From Flavobacterium hercynium (GTDB taxonomy: Bacteria; Bacteroidota; Bacteroidia; Flavobacteriales; Flavobacteriaceae), in contig NZ_MUGW01000017.1 in assembly GCF_002217285.1 (NCBI RefSeq), positions 236,606 to 300,605 on the forward strand: a stretch of 64,000 nucleotides of DNA, given 5' to 3'. The notes beneath the pieces are model-generated. The model worked only from the letters and a program-made list of their open reading frames with translations, did not search any database and had not been told where the DNA came from. The position numbers were made by a program, and so were the translations under genes. Position 1 is the first letter of the stretch, and each line of letters starts with the position of its first letter. This document shows positions 52,846 through 60,190 of the stretch, piece after piece.

Positions 52846-54192
52846 ATGAGTTCTCTAAACAGAAGTGTAGCATTAATAATACTGTGTATTGCTTTTATAG
52901 TATCGTGTAAAAAAGAAATAGCAAAACCAGCAGTTGTTCACAAAAAGGAATTTGTTTATACATCACAAGAGATTGTTGTTGCAATACAGGAAGGTGATTT
53001 ACAAAAAGTAAAGCAATATATTGATAAAGGAGGAGATCCTAATGCAAGATGCAAAGGCTACACCAGAGGCAGTATAGAGGAAGGTGAAGAAAATATATCG
53101 GATCAGGACTGGACACTTTTAATGTATGCTGTTTTTCATAATAAATTAGAGATTGGAAAATTTCTTTTAAGCAAAAAGGCGGATGTAAATGCTGTAAATG
53201 CAGTTGGACACAGTGCTTTGTTTTTGGCTTGTGCACATAATCATGAAGAAATGGCTTTGTTGTTATTAGAAAACGGTGCTAATGTAAATCTTGGAAAGGA
53301 CGATAGTGGAACAAATACATTACAATGGGCATTGGCTTACGACCTTAATGATCTATCATTAAAATTAATAGAGAAGGGTGCAAATTTAAATGCTTTCTCT
53401 ACGGATACAGGAAGGTCTGTTTTATTAGAAGCGCTATATTCTGATAGTATAAAACCTGCTGTTGTGAATCGGATTATAGATTTAGGTGCAGATGTTCTTT
53501 TTATAAATCCAAAATATAAAGAAACGTCATTAATGTTGGCGTGTAGAAAAAATGACACAGTAGCAGTAAAGAAAATTATTAAAAAAGGTGCTGATGTAAA
53601 TTTTGAATCTGAGAGTGGAAATACTGCTCTGGGGGATGCAGCAGGAAATGACTTTCAGGATGATTCATTGCTTCGTTATTTGGTAGATAAAGGAGCAAAA
53701 GTAAACAGTAAAAATGTGCCTTTGATAGATGCAGTATATAGCAAAAGTCTCGAAAAAGTAAAATTTTTAATTGAAAAAGGTGCAGATGTAAACAAAAAGA
53801 GAGCTATAAATGGACTCTCTCCATTGTTTGAAGCCGGATTTAATGCCAATTACGAAATGGCTGCTTATCTAATTGATAATGGTGCTGATGTTAATATTGA
53901 AAATTTTGACGGTCAAAGCGTTCTGTATCGTTCATTAACTAGTTTTAATGGCAGTTATGAAGTAATAAAATTGTTGATTGACAAAGGAGCTAATGTCAAT
54001 TTTATCAATAATGATAAAAGCACCGCTTTGATGAAAGCAGCACAATATAATCTGCCTGAAGTTGTCGCTCTCTTATTAGATAATGGAGCAAGAAAAGAAG
54101 GTATTGATTTTTATGGAAAAACTGCAAAAATATATGCTCAGGAATCAGCAGAGAGAACAGGTGATAAAACAATAATGAAATTCTTTCAATAG
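52846..54192 (+). CDS. Ankyrin-repeat lipoprotein
   Basis: This 448-residue protein has a lipoprotein signal (ALIILCIAFIVSC, lipidated Cys at residue 21) and about eleven ankyrin repeats from residue 45 to the end. The recurrent pattern is GAD/NVN followed by G.TAL..A and two helices (for example LLSKKADVNAVNAVGHSALF and LIEKGADVNKKRAINGLSPL). It should be anchored to a membrane facing the periplasm. It probably binds another protein; the partner may be the product of the gene 7 nt upstream. It interrupts the methionine genes, and no direct link to sulfur metabolism is visible. Confidence 0.88.
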   Translation: MSSLNRSVALIILCIAFIVSCKKEIAKPAVVHKKEFVYTSQEIVVAIQEGDLQKVKQYIDKGGDPNARCKGYTRGSIEEGEENISDQDWTLLMYAVFHNKLEIGKFLLSKKADVNAVNAVGHSALFLACAHNHEEMALLLLENGANVNLGKDDSGTNTLQWALAYDLNDLSLKLIEKGANLNAFSTDTGRSVLLEALYSDSIKPAVVNRIIDLGADVLFINPKYKETSLMLACRKNDTVAVKKIIKKGADVNFESESGNTALGDAAGNDFQDDSLLRYLVDKGAKVNSKNVPLIDAVYSKSLEKVKFLIEKGADVNKKRAINGLSPLFEAGFNANYEMAAYLIDNGADVNIENFDGQSVLYRSLTSFNGSYEVIKLLIDKGANVNFINNDKSTALMKAAQYNLPEVVALLLDNGARKEGIDFYGKTAKIYAQESAERTGDKTIMKFFQ

Positions 54193-54222
54193 AAAAAAAA
54201 AGATAACTTAGAATAAAGTAAC

Positions 54223-54672
54223 ATGAAAGTAACCTTAAACAGAGTAAACGACGCATTTCATTTTAAACTTAAAAATGAACGCGGTCATGTAGTTGATGTT
54301 GATAGCAGAGCCGAATTTGGAGGCAGTGATTTAGGTGCAAGTCCAATGGAATTAGTATTGATGGGTGTTGCGGGATGCAGCGCGATTGATATGATTTCGA
54401 TTCTAAAAAAACAGCGTCAGGAAATAACGTCATTTAATGCTGAGGTCGAAGGACTTCGTGTTCAGATCGACGAGGCAAAGCCTTTTAAAGAAATAAATGT
54501 TGTTTTTTATCTGGAAGGTGATATCAACCCTGACAAGGCACATCGTGCTGCACAGCTTTCTTTCGAGAAATATTGTTCAGTAGCCAAAACGGTTGAACCA
54601 ACAGCAACAATTAAATATAAAGTTGTCCTAAACAATAGCCCCCTAACCCCCGAAGGGGGAACTGGCAATTAA
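54223..54672 (+). CDS. OsmC-family peroxiredoxin-like protein
   Basis: This 149-residue OsmC/Ohr fold protein has both catalytic cysteines: Cys52 in GVAGCSAIDMI and Cys118 in FEKYCSVAKTV. OsmC proteins reduce organic peroxides, and those near sulfur genes may protect the pathway. The last dozen codons (NSPLTPEGGTGN) are encoded by an intergenic repeat (54637-54665), so the natural end of the protein is probably around residue 137 and the tail is an accident of repeat insertion. It lies 30 nt after the ankyrin gene. Confidence 0.9.
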   Translation: MKVTLNRVNDAFHFKLKNERGHVVDVDSRAEFGGSDLGASPMELVLMGVAGCSAIDMISILKKQRQEITSFNAEVEGLRVQIDEAKPFKEINVVFYLEGDINPDKAHRAAQLSFEKYCSVAKTVEPTATIKYKVVLNNSPLTPEGGTGN

Positions 54673-54756
54673 TTAAAATTATTGCTTATATAATTATTAC
54701 GAATTTCTCCGCATTCAACTCCCTTCCCTTTGGGGAAGGTTGGGGAGGGGACAAAT
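54637..54756. repeat. Composite palindrome of CCCCTAACCCCC / GGTTGGGGAGGGG type
   Basis: The first part, GCCCCCTAACCCCCGAAGGG, has an inner hairpin CCCCC/GGGGG. The second, TCCCTTCCCTTTGGGGAAGG then TTGGGGAGGGG, has CTTCCC/GGGAAG. The outer arms can also pair with each other. A second copy lies at 60077-60190. The element overlaps the end of the OsmC gene and ends 15 nt before metZ. Confidence 0.75.
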
Positions 54757-54764
54757 AAAAAAAA

Positions 54765-55937
54765 ATGAACGAACAAGAATTTGGTTTTGAAACTCAAGCC
54801 ATAAGAACACAATTAGAAAGAACCCAATATCTGGAGCATTCGGTGCCCTTATACTTATCGTCAAGCTTTGTATTTGAAGATGCAGAAGATATGAGAGCTT
54901 CTTTTACAGAAGAAAAAGAAAGAAACATCTACAGCCGTTTCAGCAATCCAAACACAACAGAGTTTGTAGATAAAATTTGCAAGATGGAAGGCGCAGAAGC
55001 AGGTTATGCTTTTGCAACCGGAATGGCAGCTGTATATTCTACATTCGCGGCTTTGCTAAATGCTGGAGATCACATTGTATCAGCGAGCAGTGTTTTTGGC
55101 TCAACTCATGCTTTGTTTATGACGTATTTTCCAAAGTGGAACATCGAAACTTCTTACTTTGACATTAATAAACCTGAAACAATTGAAGGCTTTATTAAAC
55201 CCAATACAAAAATATTGTACGCAGAATCGCCAACAAATCCGGGTGTAGATGTAATCGATATGCAATTGTTGGGCGATATAGCCAAAAAACACAACTTGAT
55301 TTTAATCATCGACAACTGTTTTGCAACGCCATACATTCAGCAGCCTATCAAATTTGGTGCTCATTTAGTAGTGCATTCAGCGACTAAATTAATTGATGGT
55401 CAGGGACGTGTTTTAGGTGGTGTTACGGTTGGAAGTGAAGATTTAATCAGACAGATTTATTTATTTTCAAGAAACACAGGACCGGCATTATCACCTTTTA
55501 ACGCATGGGTTTTATCAAAAAGTTTAGAAACACTTGCAATTCGTGTAGAGAAGCATTGCGAAAATGCCTTGAAAGTAGCAGAGTTTTTAGAAGCGCATCC
55601 AAATGTGAATAGTGTGAAATATCCATTCCTGAAATCGCACCCGCAATATGAAGTCGCTAAAAAGCAAATGCTTTTAGGAGGAAACATTATTGCTTTTGAA
55701 ATTAAAGGAGGAATAGAAGCAGGAAGAAAATTTTTAGATAAAATAAAACTTTGTTCCTTGTCAGCAAACATAGGTGATACAAGATCAATTGTAACACATC
55801 CTGCATCAACAACACACAGTAAACTTTCAGAAGAAGATCAGCTGGCAGTTGGCATTACACAAGGTCTGGTACGTGTTTCAGTAGGTTTAGAAACCGTAAA
55901 AGATGTAATTGCAGACTTAGAGCAGGCACTTTCTTAA
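54765..55937 (+). CDS. metZ: O-succinylhomoserine/O-acetylhomoserine sulfhydrylase (MetZ-like)
   Basis: This 390-residue PLP enzyme belongs to the Cys/Met metabolism family. Motifs: TQAIRTQLERTQYLEHSVPL, IYSRFSNPNTTEFVDKICKM, and the PLP lysine in VVHSATKLIDGQGRVLGG (about residue 209). The N-terminal TQAIRTQ with RSQ-like start and the shorter length fit MetZ (direct sulfhydrylation) better than MetB; cystathionine gamma-synthase activity cannot be excluded. It is the second enzyme in this window that could make homocysteine, besides MetY at 45138. It is not preceded by a Met/Cys leader, so the two may serve different conditions. Confidence 0.85.
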   Translation: MNEQEFGFETQAIRTQLERTQYLEHSVPLYLSSSFVFEDAEDMRASFTEEKERNIYSRFSNPNTTEFVDKICKMEGAEAGYAFATGMAAVYSTFAALLNAGDHIVSASSVFGSTHALFMTYFPKWNIETSYFDINKPETIEGFIKPNTKILYAESPTNPGVDVIDMQLLGDIAKKHNLILIIDNCFATPYIQQPIKFGAHLVVHSATKLIDGQGRVLGGVTVGSEDLIRQIYLFSRNTGPALSPFNAWVLSKSLETLAIRVEKHCENALKVAEFLEAHPNVNSVKYPFLKSHPQYEVAKKQMLLGGNIIAFEIKGGIEAGRKFLDKIKLCSLSANIGDTRSIVTHPASTTHSKLSEEDQLAVGITQGLVRVSVGLETVKDVIADLEQALS

Positions 55938-55975
55938 GGAATTTTAGATTTAAGAGTTTAGATCTTAGATTGTAA
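55938..55975. repeat. Short TTTAGATTT-word repeat
   Basis: ATTTTAGATTTAAGAG then TTTAGATCTTAGATTG after the metZ stop, of the same word family as 10919-10998. Confidence 0.5.
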
Positions 55976-55979
55976 TATA

Positions 55980-56031
55980 AAATGACGTTTATAGCTATAA
56001 ATTTTATAGTTGTAAGCGTCATTTCTTTTTT
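55980..56031 (+). terminator. Terminator of the metX-thrA-metZ series
   Basis: AAATGACGTTTATAGCTATAAA pairs (interrupted) with TTTATAGTTGTAAGCGTCATTT and is followed by CTTTTTT. Only short parts of each arm are quoted as contiguous: GACGTTTATA and TGTAAGCGTC. Confidence 0.75.
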
Positions 56032-56035
56032 AATG

Positions 56036-56065
56036 TTTGTTTATTTAATAAAAAGTATATTTTTG
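56036..56065 (+). promoter_or_regulatory. Promoter of the RDD gene
   Basis: TTTG (56036-56039), 18 nt, TATTTTTG (56058-56065): both boxes match the consensus. The ATG is 48 nt downstream. Confidence 0.65.
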
Positions 56066-56113
56066 TTTTTATAAAAACCATTAATAACCAAAACTTTAAA
56101 CCTACTAAAACAC

Positions 56114-56617
56114 ATGAGTAACTCTACTTACATTCTTAATGAAGATTTAGTCGCTAACAATTGGATTCGTCTTGCGCATTATTTTCTGGACATTATTTTT
56201 ATTCTTTTAACAACATTTGTTGCATCTGTTTTTTTTGCAATTATTGCTACTTTTTTAGGCTTTCACGAAATGTTATTTTGGATGCAGAATTTGTCTGATC
56301 TCGAAGGAAAATTGATTTTCATTTTCTTTTCACTATTTTATTATACAGTTACAGAAGGACTTTTTGGAAGATCTGTGGCTAAATTTATTACAGGAACAGT
56401 GGTTGTCGATGAGAATGGAGATAAACCATCTTTCGGTGCTCTTTTTAAAAGAACATTGTGCAGATTAATTCCTTTTGATGCCCTTTCTTTTTTTGGAAGC
56501 AGGGGTTGGCATGATTCAATGTCAGATACCTACGTTGTCCATAAAAAAGCACTTAGTGAAGATATAAGAGATTTTAATGACTTTAAGTTAATTGGAGCTC
56601 AGGAAATCGAAGAATAA
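56114..56617 (+). CDS. RDD family membrane protein
   Basis: This 167-residue protein contains the RDD domain. The N-terminal helix region has NNWIRLAHYFLDIIFILLTT, in which the first R and the D match the RDD pattern. Two to three membrane helices follow (about 20-50, 70-90), and then the loop SVAKFITGTVVVDENGDKPS, ending in TLCRLIPFDALSFFG. RDD proteins may act as Na+ or other transporters in some species, but most have no proven role. It is monocistronic, between a promoter and a terminator. Confidence 0.88.
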   Translation: MSNSTYILNEDLVANNWIRLAHYFLDIIFILLTTFVASVFFAIIATFLGFHEMLFWMQNLSDLEGKLIFIFFSLFYYTVTEGLFGRSVAKFITGTVVVDENGDKPSFGALFKRTLCRLIPFDALSFFGSRGWHDSMSDTYVVHKKALSEDIRDFNDFKLIGAQEIEE

Positions 56618-56659
56618 AATAGTTTTTTATTAAAGAGCTTTCAGTTCTTAATTATAGTA

Positions 56660-56690
56660 AAGCCGGATTTTAATCCGGCTTTTTTAATTA
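56660..56690 (+). terminator. Terminator after the RDD gene
   Basis: AAAGCCGGATT pairs with AATCCGGCTTT (loop TT), followed by T. The same hairpin core occurs at 26704-26723. Confidence 0.85.
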
Positions 56691-56713
56691 AAGAAATAGC
56701 TAAAATGGTATAC

Positions 56714-56732
56714 TATACTAATTTAGTAGAAT
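56714..56732 (+). promoter_or_regulatory. Candidate Rrf2 operator, upstream of the Rrf2 gene
   Basis: TATACTAATTTAGTAGAAT contains the palindromic core ACTAAnnnAGT/TAG. It shares 13 of 19 positions with 57341-57359 in front of the TauE gene. It could be the site for autoregulation of the Rrf2 protein. Inferred only. Confidence 0.4.
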
Positions 56733-56771
56733 TTACAAGTTCATTCTGTTATTTTTCTCATACAAAAACCT

Positions 56772-56779
56772 TATTTTTG
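56772..56779 (+). promoter_or_regulatory. -7 element upstream of the Rrf2 gene
   Basis: TATTTTTG matches TAnnTTTG. It lies 90 nt before the GTG start; no clear -33 box. Confidence 0.45.
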
Positions 56780-56868
56780 TTGCAGAACAACATGTATTTT
56801 GTTTATTTGCCTCATTCTGATACTGATTGAGACTTAAAAGAACAAACTACAATCTAAAAATTATATAA

Positions 56869-57279
56869 GTGCTTTCCAAAAAAACTAAATACGGCATTAA
56901 AGCTTTGACTTACCTGGCCAGACGCGAAAACAACGAACCGGTACAAATTGCTGAAATTGCCAGAAGCGAACACATTTCGATTAAATTTTTAGAAAGCATA
57001 TTATTATTGCTTCGAAACTCTGGTTTTCTTGGAGCAAAAAAAGGAAAAGGTGGCGGCTACTATCTGATTAAAGATCCAAAAGAGATTAGTATGGCCAAAG
57101 TTTATCGTATTCTGGAAGGTCCAATTGCACTACTTCCGTGCGCAAGTCACAATTTTTATGAAAAATGTGATGATTGTGATGACGAGTCTACCTGCGCTGC
57201 AAGACGCTTAATGACTGAGGTTAGGGACAATACACTCAAAATACTAGAAAGTAACTCTCTCGCAGACATTGCTTTTTAA
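56869..57279 (+). CDS. Rrf2-family transcriptional regulator (IscR/CymR-like)
   Basis: This 136-residue regulator starts at GTG with MLSKKTKYGIKALTYLARRE, the usual Rrf2 start. The winged helix runs to about residue 75 (ISIKFLESILLLLRNSGFLG, KKGKGGGYYLIKDP). The C-terminal part contains Cys91, Cys100, Cys103 and Cys109, close to the three cysteines that hold [2Fe-2S] in IscR, plus one. It precedes the sulfate-assimilation genes, so it probably controls them in response to cysteine, Fe-S or redox state, as CymR does in Firmicutes. The gap to the TauE gene is 81 nt and includes a separate promoter. Confidence 0.88.
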   Translation: MLSKKTKYGIKALTYLARRENNEPVQIAEIARSEHISIKFLESILLLLRNSGFLGAKKGKGGGYYLIKDPKEISMAKVYRILEGPIALLPCASHNFYEKCDDCDDESTCAARRLMTEVRDNTLKILESNSLADIAF

Positions 57280-57304
57280 GCAATAAAAATTAGTAAAAAA
57301 AAAG

Positions 57305-57332
57305 TTGAATTTAAAAAAAAGTGTTACTTTTG
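57305..57332 (+). promoter_or_regulatory. Promoter of the sulfate-assimilation operon
   Basis: TTG (57305-57307), 17 nt, TACTTTTG then C (57325-57332), an exact -7 box. Transcription would start around 57339, directly before or within the putative operator at 57341-57359. Confidence 0.7.
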
Positions 57333-57340
57333 CAAAGTAA

Positions 57341-57359
57341 TCTACTAAGCCGATAGGAT
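57341..57359 (+). promoter_or_regulatory. Candidate Rrf2 operator at the start of the sulfate operon
   Basis: TCTACTAAGCCGATAGGAT, related to the site at 56714, ends directly before the ATG at 57361 and overlaps the expected transcription start, a good place for a repressor. Recognised only by comparison within the window. Confidence 0.4.
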
Positions 57360-57360
57360 A

Positions 57361-58317
57361 ATGGATTTTAAAAACAAGAAAAAACATAGCAATATGGAGA
57401 AGGAATTGAAACTGAATAATTCTGGTGATAAAGCGGATACATCAATAAAAGAGAAATTATGGATAGCAATACCCGCTACCTTATTAATTGGTTTGTTGTT
57501 TATATTGATTTACAGACATCATGCAGAATTTTCCTGGGACGGACTTGCAAGTGGTTTCAATCAGGAGTTTTTAGTTTTTTTCTTAATTGGAGTTTTTGCA
57601 CAATTAGTAGATGGAACATTGGGAATGGGTTACGGTGCAACTTCGACCTCTTTTTTATTAGCATACGGAGTTCCACCCGTTATTAGCAGTACAGGAGTTC
57701 ACGTTGCAGAAATGTTTACAACAGGAGCATCGGCAATATCGCATCATCGATTTGGAAATATTAATAAAAAGCTCGTAAAGCATTTATTAATTCCGGGAGT
57801 TTTAGGCTCATTTACAGGAGCTTATTTATTGTCGGATGTTATTGACGGAGAGAAGATAAAGCCTTTTATAGCAATCTATATGATTATTTTGGCTTGTATA
57901 ATTATCAAAAAAGCTTTGGCCAAAACGATTATAAAAAAGAAAACTAAAAAATTAGGGATTCTGGCTGGTTTTGGTGGTTTTATGGATTCTGTTGGCGGTG
58001 GAGGCTGGGGACCAATTGTAACATCAACCTTATTAGGAAGAGGAAGAAATCCACGTTACACGATTGGCTCAGTAAATGCAGCAGAGTTTGCAGTTTCATT
58101 TGCAAGCGGAATCACCTTCATGTATTTTGGAGGAATAGAAGGATGGCAAATTATAGCAGGATTGATTTTAGGAGGTGTAATGGCAGCTCCATTAGCAGCT
58201 TTTCTGGTAAATAAAATAAAGAGAAAACCAATGATGGTGGCGGTTGGAATTTTAATTATCATTTTGAGTTTGAAAACATTATCAAGAGGATTTGAGACAC
58301 TTTCAAGCTTTTTTTAA
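57361..58317 (+). CDS. TauE/SafE family sulfite/sulfonate permease
   Basis: This membrane protein (318 residues from 57361; 307 if MEKELKLNN at 57394 is used) has eight helices in two repeats. Motifs: DGTLGMGYGATSTSFLLAYG (about residues 82-101), STGVHVAEMFTTGASAISHH, GFGGFMDSVGGGGWGPIVTS and GSVNAAEFAVSFASGITFM. TauE/SafE members export sulfite, sulfoacetate or take up sulfate-like anions. Being the first gene before cysH, cysD, cysN and the sulfite reductase, it probably moves sulfate or sulfite; the direction is not known. The N-terminal 20 residues are Lys-rich and precede the first helix. Confidence 0.88.
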   Translation: MDFKNKKKHSNMEKELKLNNSGDKADTSIKEKLWIAIPATLLIGLLFILIYRHHAEFSWDGLASGFNQEFLVFFLIGVFAQLVDGTLGMGYGATSTSFLLAYGVPPVISSTGVHVAEMFTTGASAISHHRFGNINKKLVKHLLIPGVLGSFTGAYLLSDVIDGEKIKPFIAIYMIILACIIIKKALAKTIIKKKTKKLGILAGFGGFMDSVGGGGWGPIVTSTLLGRGRNPRYTIGSVNAAEFAVSFASGITFMYFGGIEGWQIIAGLILGGVMAAPLAAFLVNKIKRKPMMVAVGILIIILSLKTLSRGFETLSSFF

Positions 58318-58335
58318 ACATTAGGATAGTATAAT

Positions 58336-59046
58336 ATGAATGCGAGTAGTATAGAATTATTGGTAACAAAAACAAAAGATTTTTCGCTGGAAGAAACGTT
58401 AGCTTTTGTCGCAAAAGAATATCCGGGAGAAGTAGTTTTCTCGACTTCTTTTGGTCAGGAAGATCAGGTTATTACCGATTTTATAGCAAGGAATAACATT
58501 GACATAACCATTTTCACTTTAGATACAGGAAGGTTATTTCAGGAAACATACGATGTTTTTCACAGAACATTAAAAAAGTATAAAAAACCAATCGAAGTTT
58601 ATTTTCCGGAAGCAGCAGCAGTCGAGAATTTACTAAAACAAAAAGGACCAAACAGCTTTTATGATTCGGTTGAGAACAGAAAAGAATGTTGTTTTATTCG
58701 AAAAGTAGTTCCGCTTAGAAAAGCACTTTCAGGAAACAAAGTATGGATTACAGGTTTAAGAGCAGAGCAATCAGAGAACAGACAAGATTTGAATTTGTTT
58801 GAATACGATGCAAACTTCGAAATCATCAAATTCAATCCGTTACTAAAATGGACTTTACAAGAAGTTGAAGATCATTTAAAAGAATACAGTGTTCCTCAAA
58901 ATGCATTGCACAAACAAGGTTTCGTAAGTATAGGATGTGCGCCTTGTACAAGAGCAATTTTACCGGATGAAGATATAAGAGCCGGAAGATGGTGGTGGGA
59001 ATCAAGCCATAAAGAATGTGGTTTGCATAGCGCTAAGAAAGAGTAG
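58336..59046 (+). CDS. cysH: Assimilatory adenylyl-sulfate (APS) reductase
   Basis: This 236-residue enzyme reduces APS to sulfite. It has the PAPS/APS reductase fold with FSTSFGQEDQVITDF and LDTGRLFQETY. It also has the four [4Fe-4S] cysteines: CC at residues 118-119 (KECCFIRKV) and C201/C204 (GCAPCTRA). The catalytic Cys228 sits in KECGLH. The iron-sulfur cysteines mark it as an APS reductase rather than PAPS reductase, and accordingly no CysC (APS kinase) gene is present in this cluster. It follows the TauE gene by 18 nt. Confidence 0.95.
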   Translation: MNASSIELLVTKTKDFSLEETLAFVAKEYPGEVVFSTSFGQEDQVITDFIARNNIDITIFTLDTGRLFQETYDVFHRTLKKYKKPIEVYFPEAAAVENLLKQKGPNSFYDSVENRKECCFIRKVVPLRKALSGNKVWITGLRAEQSENRQDLNLFEYDANFEIIKFNPLLKWTLQEVEDHLKEYSVPQNALHKQGFVSIGCAPCTRAILPDEDIRAGRWWWESSHKECGLHSAKKE

Positions 59047-59047
59047 G

Positions 59048-59080
59048 ATTGCAATTTTAGAATATAGATTTTAGATTACA
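59048..59080. repeat. TTTAGATTT-word repeat between cysH and cysD
   Basis: ATTTTAGAATATAGATTTTAG-like words (ATAGATTTTAGATTAC) of the same family as 10919-10998. Confidence 0.45.
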
Positions 59081-59094
59081 AAAACAAAAAAACA

Positions 59095-59156
59095 GGATCG
59101 TTTAAGGATTTCTGATTAACCTCACATTAATCAGAAATAGAGAACTAAAACGATCT
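59095..59156 (+). other. Two-storey hairpin between cysH and cysD
   Basis: The outer stem is GATCGTTT (59096-59103) with AAACGATC (59148-59155). The inner stem is ATTTCTGATTAA (59108-59119) with TTAATCAGAAAT (59127-59138), both perfect, with loop CCTCACA and an internal loop. It lies 22 nt before the cysD start within an operon, so a mRNA-processing, stability or ligand-sensing role is possible. It lacks a following T tract, so it is not a standard terminator. Confidence 0.7.
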
Positions 59157-59177
59157 GGCATTAAACAAAAAACAAAA

Positions 59178-60077
59178 ATGAGTTCAGTATTAAAAACAAA
59201 CGCTTTAGAGAGTGAAGCGATATACATTTTCAGAGAAGTAATTTCACAGTTTGATAAACCGGTTTTACTTTTCTCTGGAGGAAAAGATTCTATAACATTA
59301 GTGCGTTTGGCACAAAAAGCTTTTTTTCCTGCAAAGATTCCGTTTCCTCTTTTGCACGTTGATACAGGACATAATTTTCCTGAAACCATTGCTTTTAGAG
59401 ATAAATTGGTAGAAGAATTAGGATTAGAATTAATAGTTCGTAATGTTCAGGATGCAATCGACGAAGGAAAAGTAGTAGAAGAAACTGGAAAGTATTCTAG
59501 TAGAAACAGTTTACAAACCACTACACTTTTAGATGCTATTGAAGAATTTAAGTTTGATGCCTGTATTGGTGGCGCACGTCGCGATGAAGAGAAAGCCAGA
59601 GCCAAAGAACGTATTTTTTCCGTTCGTGATGATTTTGGTCAATGGGACGAGAAAAACCAGCGTCCGGAGTTATTTGATATTTTAAATGGAAAGATAGAAA
59701 ATGGGCAAAATGTTCGTGTTTTCCCAATTTCAAACTGGACAGAATTAGACGTGTGGAGTTATATCGAGAAAGAAAACATCGAGATTCCATCAATCTATTT
59801 TTCACATAAAAGAAAAGTTTTTTTGAGAGACGGTTTAATCTGGTCACATTCTCCTTATGTGTATCAGGAAGAAGACGAACAAATCGAAGAAAGAATTGTT
59901 CGTTTCAGAACCGTTGGAGATATGAGTTGTACCGCTGCAGTCGAATCGTATGCCGCAACAATTCAGGAAGTAGTAGGCGAAATCAGAGAATCAACCATTT
60001 CTGAAAGAGGAGCCAGAATCGATGACAAACGCTCTGAAGCCGCAATGGAAAAAAGAAAACAACAAGGATACTTTTAA
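59178..60077 (+). CDS. cysD: Sulfate adenylyltransferase subunit 2
   Basis: The 299-residue catalytic subunit of ATP sulfurylase makes APS from sulfate and ATP. The PP-loop is SGGKDSITLVRLAQKAF (residues 33-49). HVDTGHNFPETIAFRD, GGARRDEEKARAKERIFSVR and FPISNWTELDVWSYIEKENI are family signatures. It works as a complex with CysN, encoded directly downstream with a repeat element in between. A strong hairpin precedes the gene. Confidence 0.96.
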   Translation: MSSVLKTNALESEAIYIFREVISQFDKPVLLFSGGKDSITLVRLAQKAFFPAKIPFPLLHVDTGHNFPETIAFRDKLVEELGLELIVRNVQDAIDEGKVVEETGKYSSRNSLQTTTLLDAIEEFKFDACIGGARRDEEKARAKERIFSVRDDFGQWDEKNQRPELFDILNGKIENGQNVRVFPISNWTELDVWSYIEKENIEIPSIYFSHKRKVFLRDGLIWSHSPYVYQEEDEQIEERIVRFRTVGDMSCTAAVESYAATIQEVVGEIRESTISERGARIDDKRSEAAMEKRKQQGYF

Positions 60078-60190
60078 GCCCCCTAACCCCCAAAGGGGGA
60101 ATAATGGGAAGATTAAAAAACGAAAAAAATAGTAATAATTTAAAATATAACTCAGCTCCCTCCCTTTTGGGGAGGGCTGGGGAGGGGCTT
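60077..60190. repeat. Composite CCCCTAACCCCC / GGGGAGGGG palindrome between cysD and cysN
   Basis: AGCCCCCTAACCCCCAAAGG (from 60077) and TCCCTCCCTTTTGGGGAGGG then CTGGGGAGGGGCTT (ending 60190) form two inner hairpins, and the outer arms are complementary. It is the second copy of the element at 54637-54756. It starts inside the cysD stop codon area and ends at the base before the cysN ATG. Confidence 0.8.

Noticed and set aside
52846-54192. A phage or secretion-system effector island
   Set aside because: Ankyrin lipoproteins are common in Bacteroidota; no phage or secretion genes are near.
54637-54756. A T-box or other known riboswitch before metZ
   Set aside because: No conserved riboswitch core; the same element lies before cysN and looks like a repeat.
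60104-60190. A longer N-terminus for CysN
   Set aside because: The extra residues are encoded by a palindromic repeat; the P-loop spacing fits the ATG at 60191.
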